The notes under the pieces were generated by a model. The model was not told the DNA's origin. It saw only the letters and a list, made by a program, of their open reading frames with translations, and ran no database searches. The translations under genes were made by a program, and so were the position numbers. A DNA stretch of 10,968 nucleotides, taken from the NCBI GenBank assembly GCA_002420185.1, contig DIHO01000007.1:28502-39469 (forward strand), in the 5' to 3' direction. This DNA comes from Opitutales bacterium UBA5694. Its GTDB lineage: Bacteria; Verrucomicrobiota; Verrucomicrobiia; Opitutales; Opitutaceae. Each line of letters opens with the position of its first letter. Position 1 is the stretch's first letter. Positions 5,650-10,968 of this stretch are shown one piece after another.

Positions 5650-7449
5650 TCACTGCTCTTTTTTTAGAAGCGTCGTTTCGATGCTTAGCTCCTTGAGTTG
5701 CTTTTCCGAAACGGGACTTGGGCTTTCCGTCATGAGACATTGGCCCTTCTGCGTTTTTGGAAATGCAATCACTTCCCGGATACTAGACGCTCCGCAAAGA
5801 ATCATCACTAGCCTGTCCAATCCAAAAGCGATTCCTCCGTGCGGCGGAGCTCCATACTTGAATGCTTCAAGCATATAGCCAAATCGACTCTCCACCATAT
5901 CGGCAGGAATCTGCAGCACGTTTTCAAAAATTTTCTTTTGTAGATCCGCCTGGTGGATACGAATGCTTCCACCTCCCAACTCGACTCCATTCAGTACTAG
6001 GTCGTAATGCTGCCCCCTGACCCTCTTCGGATCAGAATCCAGCAAATGGCTATCCTCTGGCACCGGCGCGGTAAACGGATGATGAGAAGCTACGTACCGA
6101 CCATACTCTTCCTCATAAGTCATCAATGGGAAATCCACAACCCAAAGGAAATCAAATTGGTCCGATGGAATTTCGAGCTTCCCTCGCTTCTTGAGCAATT
6201 CGCTACATTCTAAACGGATGCGTCCTAGGATCGCGCATGCCTGTTCCCATTCAGACGCGGCAAAAAAGACGATATCACCTTCTTCAAGATCCAGCTTTTC
6301 CTGCAAGGCTGCTTTCTCCTCATCCGAAAAGAATTTGACGATGGGCGACTTCCATTCGCCGTCTTCGATCTTGATAAAAGCAAGCCCCTTCGCTCCAAGC
6401 GATTTGGCGACTTCTTCTAGATTTTTGAGCTCACCCTGCGTAACGTTGGCCAAGGTTGGAGCCTTGAACGCCTTCACTACTCCACCATTCTTGACAGTGG
6501 CCGAAAAGACCTTAAACGAGGAGCTCGCAAATGTCTTTGAGAAATCCGAGAGTTCGAGATGGAACCGTGTATCTGGCTTGTCGACCCCATAACGGTCCAT
6601 CGCTTCCTGGAAAGGCATACGAGGAAATGGGGTTGGGATCTCAACGCCCAGTGTGTCTTTCCAAACGCGCCTCATCAGCCCTTCCATTATGGTGTACATC
6701 TCTTCGCGGTCGACAAACGAGAGCTCGATATCCAATTGGGTGAACTCCATTTGTCGGTCTGCCCGCAGATCTTCATCGCGATAGCAGCGGGCGATCTGGA
6801 AATAGCGCTCTACACCGCTTACCATAAGCATCTGCTTGAACTGCTGTGGCGACTGCGGCAACGCATAGAAGTGTCCCGGCTGAATGCGGCTGGGTACAAG
6901 GTATTCGCGAGCCCCCTCCGGGGTACTTTTGAAAAGCGTCGGGGTTTCGATATCGTAGAACCCTCTCTCATCCATGTAGTTGCGGATCGACTTGGTGGTC
7001 TCGTTACGTAATTTGAGCATTCGGCGCATCTTGCCACGACGAAGATCCAAATAACGATACGTCAGACGGAGATCCTCATTTACCCGTGCTCCTTTTTCGT
7101 CATCGATCGGAAACGGGGGCGTTTCAGAAATATTGTGGACCACGACCTCGCTAATTTCCACCTCGATTTCCCCCGTTGGAAGAGTCGCGTTAGCATTATC
7201 TCCATCACGAGCCTCTACAACTCCCTTGATCTCAATCACGGATTCGTCCCTCAGGCGATGCACCGTCGCATTGAAATCGCTATCATCGCTATTCGGATTA
7301 GCCTTAACTTGAGTAAGGCCCTCGCGGTCCCTCAGATCAATAAAGAGAATACCACCATGATCGCGAATGGAGTCGATCCATCCGATCAATGATACCAGTT
7401 TCCCAACATCGCTTCCGCGTAGTTGGCCACAATGATGCGTTCGTTTCAT
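5650..7449 (-). CDS. aspS: aspartate-tRNA ligase, probably non-discriminating
   Basis: The 599-residue product is a bacterial-type class II AspRS that loads aspartate onto tRNA. The N-terminal OB fold (about 1-110) binds the anticodon. The catalytic core follows, with flipping-loop region TPEGAREYLVPSR (176-188) and motif 2 RCYRDEDLRADRQ (221-233). The bacterial GAD insert spans about 285-420, and motif 3 GGIAFGLDRL is at 538-547. His31 in RDHGG is the state reported for non-discriminating AspRS, which also acylates tRNA-Asn, whereas E. coli has Leu here. Residue 234 is Met where E. coli has Pro (RQPEFTQ). I chose the ATG at 7449 because its product starts MKRTHHCGQL, like known AspRS; an in-frame TTG at 7524 would add an unsupported 25 residues. 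The SD is weak at best (GAAGA). Confidence 0.96.
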   Translation of the reverse strand: MKRTHHCGQLRGSDVGKLVSLIGWIDSIRDHGGILFIDLRDREGLTQVKANPNSDDSDFNATVHRLRDESVIEIKGVVEARDGDNANATLPTGEIEVEISEVVVHNISETPPFPIDDEKGARVNEDLRLTYRYLDLRRGKMRRMLKLRNETTKSIRNYMDERGFYDIETPTLFKSTPEGAREYLVPSRIQPGHFYALPQSPQQFKQMLMVSGVERYFQIARCYRDEDLRADRQMEFTQLDIELSFVDREEMYTIMEGLMRRVWKDTLGVEIPTPFPRMPFQEAMDRYGVDKPDTRFHLELSDFSKTFASSSFKVFSATVKNGGVVKAFKAPTLANVTQGELKNLEEVAKSLGAKGLAFIKIEDGEWKSPIVKFFSDEEKAALQEKLDLEEGDIVFFAASEWEQACAILGRIRLECSELLKKRGKLEIPSDQFDFLWVVDFPLMTYEEEYGRYVASHHPFTAPVPEDSHLLDSDPKRVRGQHYDLVLNGVELGGGSIRIHQADLQKKIFENVLQIPADMVESRFGYMLEAFKYGAPPHGGIAFGLDRLVMILCGASSIREVIAFPKTQKGQCLMTESPSPVSEKQLKELSIETTLLKKEQ

Positions 7450-7474
7450 TTGTTCTTCGTTTCGATCGAGTTCG

Positions 7475-7495
7475 CCTTTGCGGCGAGGGCAAAGG
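7475..7495 (-). promoter_or_regulatory. hairpin in the aspS leader
   Basis: CCTTTGC and GCAAAGG form a perfect 7-bp stem with a 7-nt loop, ending 25 nt before the aspS ATG. A second, overlapping stem, TCGCC/GGCGA (7472-7486), cannot form at the same time. Alternative pairing near a start codon could modulate translation. No function is established. Confidence 0.35.
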
Positions 7496-8045
7496 TAAAT
7501 GCGAACATTGGTAGGAAGATCCAAGAGAATGCAACTTCAATTCGGCGACTAAAGATGTCGTCCAATCACAGATCGCTAATATTGATGAAAATTGCCTAAA
7601 TTTGCTCACTTATGGAGCGTATTTGTCCCCAAAAGCGTCGAGAATGCCGATATTTCAAAATACCCGTGTCCGTATGGTTCGATGGATGCTCAAAACGGTT
7701 ATGGTCGTACTGATTTAACACGAACTGGTCAATCCACCCACTTGGTTCTCTTCTTTCCGCTACCCCACTCTCATCTGCAGCATAACGCCCTAAGCCAAAT
7801 CGTAAACGAGCCTCAAGATACAAATCTCAACTAAGGGAAACCTCGCGGGGGAATAGATTTCGTCGCCGATTTTGTGTTAATCGGGCTGGAGGAGGGTGTT
7901 CGTATCGATACCGAGCCAAACTTCGATCCATCCATTGTCGGCAACCGAATAGTTCCTGAAAATACCCGTTTGCTCTGCAATCAGTTACAATTCGCCGCTA
8001 CGCTGTGGGCGATTACCAAGTAGACTTATCGGTTTCCAGCGACCA

Positions 8046-8077
8046 TTGCGAATCTCGCTAGCAAACCCTATTCGCAA
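8046..8077. repeat. inverted repeat upstream of the ileS promoter
   Basis: TTGCGAAT (8046-8053) and ATTCGCAA (8070-8077) are perfect inverted copies with a 16-nt spacer, ending 15 bp before the candidate -35 box. Imperfect direct repeats CGGTTTCCAGCGACC (8030-8044) and CGGTTTCTCCGACC (8079-8092) flank it. The placement suits a regulator site, but repeats of this length also arise by chance. Confidence 0.3.
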
Positions 8078-8092
8078 GCGGTTTCTCCGACC

Positions 8093-8120
8093 TTGACACT
8101 TAAAGACCTATCGACAATAT
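8093..8120 (+). promoter_or_regulatory. candidate sigma-70 promoter of ileS
   Basis: TTGACA at 8093-8098 matches the -35 consensus exactly. It is followed after 16 nt by CAATAT (8115-8120), which matches the -10 at only 3 of 6 bases. Transcription would start near 8127, leaving a leader of about 16 nt, consistent with the missing SD before ileS. Confidence 0.4.
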
Positions 8121-8142
8121 CCGCCCATTCTTCACCTTGGGC

Positions 8143-10923
8143 ATGGCTGAAAACTATAAAGATACGCTCAAATTGCCGCAGACCTCCTTCCCTATGCGGG
8201 CGAATCTTGGCAAACGTGAACCCGCTCGAGTAGCCCACTGGGAAAACGTCAATTTGTACGGCAAAATCCAGCAGAAGAACCAACGTGGAGAGCTTTTTCT
8301 GCTCCATGACGGCCCCCCCTTTACCAATGGGGACCTTCACCTTGGCCACGCACTGAATAAGACACTCAAAGAAATCGTTCTTCGCTACAAAGCAGCCAAA
8401 GGATTCCGGACACCATATATTCCCGGGTGGGACTGTCATGGTCTACCCATCGAGCACAAGGTCTCCAAAGAGATCCGAGCAGTTGGCGAAAAGGTGACCA
8501 CAGCTAAACTGAGGGAAAAGTGCGACGCTTTTTCGGAACATTGGATTTCCGTCCAGCGCAGACAATTTAAACGACTGGGCGTTTTGGGCGACTGGGACCA
8601 TGAATATAAAACCAAGAGCCCCGCCTACGAAGCAGAGATCCTACGAACACTGGCTTCGTTCGTAGACCAGGGGCTGGTCTACCGCAGTAAAAAGCCCGTC
8701 TACTGGTCTATTCCTTTCGAAACCGCCTTAGCCGAAGCGGAAATTGAATACAAGGACCACACGAGCCCGTCCATTTGGGTTGCTTTCGACATTCCAGAAA
8801 ACGCGAAATTTGCTGCCGAGAAACCTCTATCAATTGTGATTTGGACCACCACCCCGTGGACGATTCCTGCGAATCTGGCGGTCGCGGTGCATCCAAGACT
8901 TGAGTACGCGTTTGTCGAAGTAGGAAAACGCGTATTCATCGTTGCGAAAGAACTGGCTGAAACTTTTGCCGAAGACTGCGGCCTGGAAAATTGGCAAATC
9001 GTACAAACGGCCTCGGGCGAAAGCCTTGAAGGCATTGATTCACGTCACCCCTTTATTGACAGACCGAGCCCAATCGTTCTGGCGGACTACGTTACCACCG
9101 AATCGGGTACGGGTTGTGTTCACACTGCTCCCGGACACGGGCTTGATGATTATCTAACTGGGCTCAAGTACGGATTGGATATCTACTGCCCGGTAAACGA
9201 CAAAGGCGAATACGACGACGATGGCCAAATTCCTGATTTTCTCGTTGGGGAATCCGTTCTGGAGTCAGATGGTTGGGTCCCTGCAAACGGGAAAGTTCTG
9301 AAGGCGCTGGCTGAAGCCGGCTCGCTTGTTAAGAAGCAGAAAATCACCCATAGCTACCCACATTGCTGGCGATCAAAAACACCTGTCATCTTTAGAGCGG
9401 TCGACCAATGGTTTGTCGCTTTGGACAAATGCGGAAAACGCGAGAAAGCTTTAGACTCGATCGAGTCCGTAAGGTGGATACCTGACTGGGGCAAAAACAG
9501 AATTCGCGGCGCTGTTGAATCACGACCCGACTGGTGCATCAGTCGCCAGAGATCTTGGGGGGTTCCAATACCTGCGTTTTACGACGAAGAGGGCACTGGC
9601 CACTTGGACGCAGGCGTCATACGTGCGATCGCTGGCAAGGTTGAAACCGACGGAACCAATCTTTGGTATACAAAAACCGCTGATGAGATTCTCGAGAGTG
9701 TCGAGCTACCCGCTTCTTGGCAGGGTAAAAAACTTACCTCCGGTACCGATACGCTTGATGTTTGGATCGATTCCGGCTCGAGCCACTTTGCCGTACTCAA
9801 AAACGACGAGAATTTGGCCTGGCCTTGCGATCTTTATCTAGAGGGAAGCGACCAACATCGTGGCTGGTTTCAATCCTCCCTCTGGACCGGAGTCATCCGC
9901 GAACGAGTTGCTCCCTACAAGACTATCCTAACTCATGGCTTTATAGTAAACCAGGATGGAACTAAGCTTTCAAAAAGCGAAGGGGCCATGACTTTAGAGC
10001 ACTACCTAGACAAATTCGGCTCCGATATCGTTCGATTGTGGATCGCCTCTACAGACTTTCGGAACGACGTTCCGATGGGCGAAGAAATCTTAAAGACGAT
10101 CGGCGAAGCCTACCGGCTTCTTAGAAACACTTACCGGTTTCAGATATCAAATCTCTTCGATTTCAAAATCGAGCAACACGGGATGCCCATTCAGGAACTC
10201 CACGAACTCGATCGCTGGGCATTGGACAAAACCTCTGTTCTGACCGAAGCCTGCGAACAGGCCTATGAGCGGTACGAGTTCCATCGCGTCTACCAGCTTT
10301 GTAATCAATTCTGCTCAGTGACCCTGTCTGCACTGTATCATGACATTCTTAAAGACCGCCTCTATACACTAGCAGAGGAACATAATCTTAGGCGCTCATC
10401 CCAAACGGCGATCTACCATATCTTTCGTACGCTCGTTCGGGTTCTCGGGCCAATTCTCCCTTTCACTTCCGATGAGGCCTGGAGCTATTTCATTTCCGAT
10501 CATGATTTTGTTGATGAACCGCTGCCCCTTCAAGGATGGCCCACCGAATCTTCCAAATGGCGTAATTCGGAACTTGAAAGCGAATTCACCACCCTACTTG
10601 ACTTCCGAAATTCCGTTAATGAAAAGCTGGAAGAACTCCGCAAGGAGGGTGCCATCGGCCGGTCGCTAGACGCGTTTATCGAACTATCGGGTCACGAATC
10701 CGATCCTACGTTCTCACTACTTAGCAAGTACCAAAACTTTCTCGAAGAACTTTTCATCGTTTCGCATGTAACACTCAAAACGAGTGGCAATGGCGGAATG
10801 AAAATCAAAGTAACCAAGGCTGATGGCGGTCGTTGTCCGCGTTGCTGGAGATGGTTTCCGAACCTTCAAAAAGCCGTCGATAACGATCAACTCTGTCCCA
10901 GATGTGCCGAAGCCATTCTTTAA
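8143..10923 (+). CDS. ileS: isoleucine-tRNA ligase
   Basis: The 926-residue product is a bacterial-type class I IleRS that charges tRNA-Ile and hydrolyses mischarged Val-tRNA-Ile. The Rossmann-fold signature appears as HLGH (66-69) within GPPFTNGDLHLGH. The editing (CP1) domain has TTTPWTIPAN (235-244) and GTGCVHTAPGHG (322-333). CISRQRSWGVPIP (465-477) and the KMSKS loop, here KLSKS (608-612), complete the active site. The anticodon-binding helical domain follows. A C-terminal zinc ribbon has cysteines at 898, 901, 918 and 921, so the gene is complete. I chose the ATG at 8143 (MAENYKDTLKLPQT); a TTG two codons earlier is possible. No SD is visible. Length and motifs fit the common bacterial form (IleS1) rather than the eukaryote-like IleS2. 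Confidence 0.97.
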   Translation: MAENYKDTLKLPQTSFPMRANLGKREPARVAHWENVNLYGKIQQKNQRGELFLLHDGPPFTNGDLHLGHALNKTLKEIVLRYKAAKGFRTPYIPGWDCHGLPIEHKVSKEIRAVGEKVTTAKLREKCDAFSEHWISVQRRQFKRLGVLGDWDHEYKTKSPAYEAEILRTLASFVDQGLVYRSKKPVYWSIPFETALAEAEIEYKDHTSPSIWVAFDIPENAKFAAEKPLSIVIWTTTPWTIPANLAVAVHPRLEYAFVEVGKRVFIVAKELAETFAEDCGLENWQIVQTASGESLEGIDSRHPFIDRPSPIVLADYVTTESGTGCVHTAPGHGLDDYLTGLKYGLDIYCPVNDKGEYDDDGQIPDFLVGESVLESDGWVPANGKVLKALAEAGSLVKKQKITHSYPHCWRSKTPVIFRAVDQWFVALDKCGKREKALDSIESVRWIPDWGKNRIRGAVESRPDWCISRQRSWGVPIPAFYDEEGTGHLDAGVIRAIAGKVETDGTNLWYTKTADEILESVELPASWQGKKLTSGTDTLDVWIDSGSSHFAVLKNDENLAWPCDLYLEGSDQHRGWFQSSLWTGVIRERVAPYKTILTHGFIVNQDGTKLSKSEGAMTLEHYLDKFGSDIVRLWIASTDFRNDVPMGEEILKTIGEAYRLLRNTYRFQISNLFDFKIEQHGMPIQELHELDRWALDKTSVLTEACEQAYERYEFHRVYQLCNQFCSVTLSALYHDILKDRLYTLAEEHNLRRSSQTAIYHIFRTLVRVLGPILPFTSDEAWSYFISDHDFVDEPLPLQGWPTESSKWRNSELESEFTTLLDFRNSVNEKLEELRKEGAIGRSLDAFIELSGHESDPTFSLLSKYQNFLEELFIVSHVTLKTSGNGGMKIKVTKADGGRCPRCWRWFPNLQKAVDNDQLCPRCAEAIL

Positions 10924-10935
10924 CCGTCTCAAATA

Positions 10936-10968
10936 ATGCCCGCTAAAAAAGCCGTAGCCAAAAAAGCC
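10936..10968 (+). CDS. start of a Lys/Ala-rich protein, cut by window edge
   Basis: Twelve nt after the ileS stop, an ATG opens a frame reading MPAKKAVAKKA to the window edge. Only 11 codons are visible and no SD precedes them. The Lys/Ala repeats suggest a disordered basic N-terminus. Such extensions occur on histone-like proteins and on some DksA/TraR-type regulators, and the latter is plausible next to ileS. The family cannot be decided from what is here. Tight spacing suggests co-transcription with ileS. Confidence 0.5.
   Translation, partial: MPAKKAVAKKA

Larger units (their letters stand above)
7450..8142. other. 693-bp divergent intergenic region between aspS and ileS
   Basis: This long gap should carry the outward promoters of both synthetase genes. 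Near aspS there is a leader hairpin. Near ileS there is a promoter-like TTGACA with an inverted repeat and short direct repeats just upstream. The middle (about 7560-8025) contains open frames of roughly 60-80 codons on both strands, but none has an SD, a recognisable product or family-like composition. I see no tRNA, and a T-box leader is not supported. The stretch may be a decayed gene or a long leader; the sequence does not decide. Confidence 0.5.

Noticed and set aside
7592..7834. 80-codon plus-strand frame and an overlapping 75-codon minus-strand frame
   Set aside because: No SD, no recognisable domain, overlapping frames on opposite strands and unremarkable composition. Best treated as chance open frames.
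7831..7850. Possible T-box leader element upstream of ileS
   Set aside because: The stretch AAGGGAAACCTCGCGGG loosely resembles the T-box bulge region, but it lacks the UGGN that pairs with the tRNA acceptor end. No terminator with a U-tract follows before ileS.
7871..8023. 51-codon plus-strand frame starting at GTG
   Set aside because: The peptide (MLIGLEEGVRIDTEP at its start) looks protein-like, but there is no SD and no family resemblance, and the start is only a GTG. Not enough to call a gene.

Overview
The window looks like an ordinary chromosomal stretch of a moderate-GC bacterium, probably a Verrucomicrobiota/PVC-type lineage such as Opitutae. That placement is an impression from protein character, gene mix and the scarcity of Shine-Dalgarno (SD) sequences; no single marker proves it. 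I see no insertion sequence, phage gene, CRISPR array, toxin module or biosynthetic cluster. No undescribed multi-gene system is visible.

Layout, left to right. The left edge cuts through a minus-strand tRNA-Arg(ACG), of which only the 5' half is present. Next is a minus-strand ribosome hibernation factor gene (hpf). Divergent from it lies a plus-strand RluA-family pseudouridine synthase gene. A 370-bp gap with no convincing gene follows, then a plus-strand major facilitator (MFS) transporter gene that starts at GTG. This converges on a minus-strand nitrogen unit, amtB then glnK in transcription order, closed by a strong intrinsic terminator. Upstream of amtB is a near-consensus sigma-54 promoter, with a hairpin that begins at the predicted transcription start. 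Behind it is minus-strand aspS, ending in its own intrinsic terminator. A divergent gap of about 690 bp follows, then plus-strand ileS. The right edge cuts off the first 11 codons of a Lys/Ala-rich protein.

Functionally this is translation (tRNA-Arg, hibernation factor, pseudouridine synthase, AspRS, IleRS) wrapped around a nitrogen-scavenging unit (ammonium channel and its PII partner). Two features stand out. One is the sigma-54 promoter and 5'-terminal hairpin of amtB-glnK, which predicts control by nitrogen limitation. The other is an AspRS carrying His31 in a DHGG motif, which suggests a non-discriminating enzyme that also charges tRNA-Asn, so that Asn-tRNA would be made by the GatCAB amidotransferase route.
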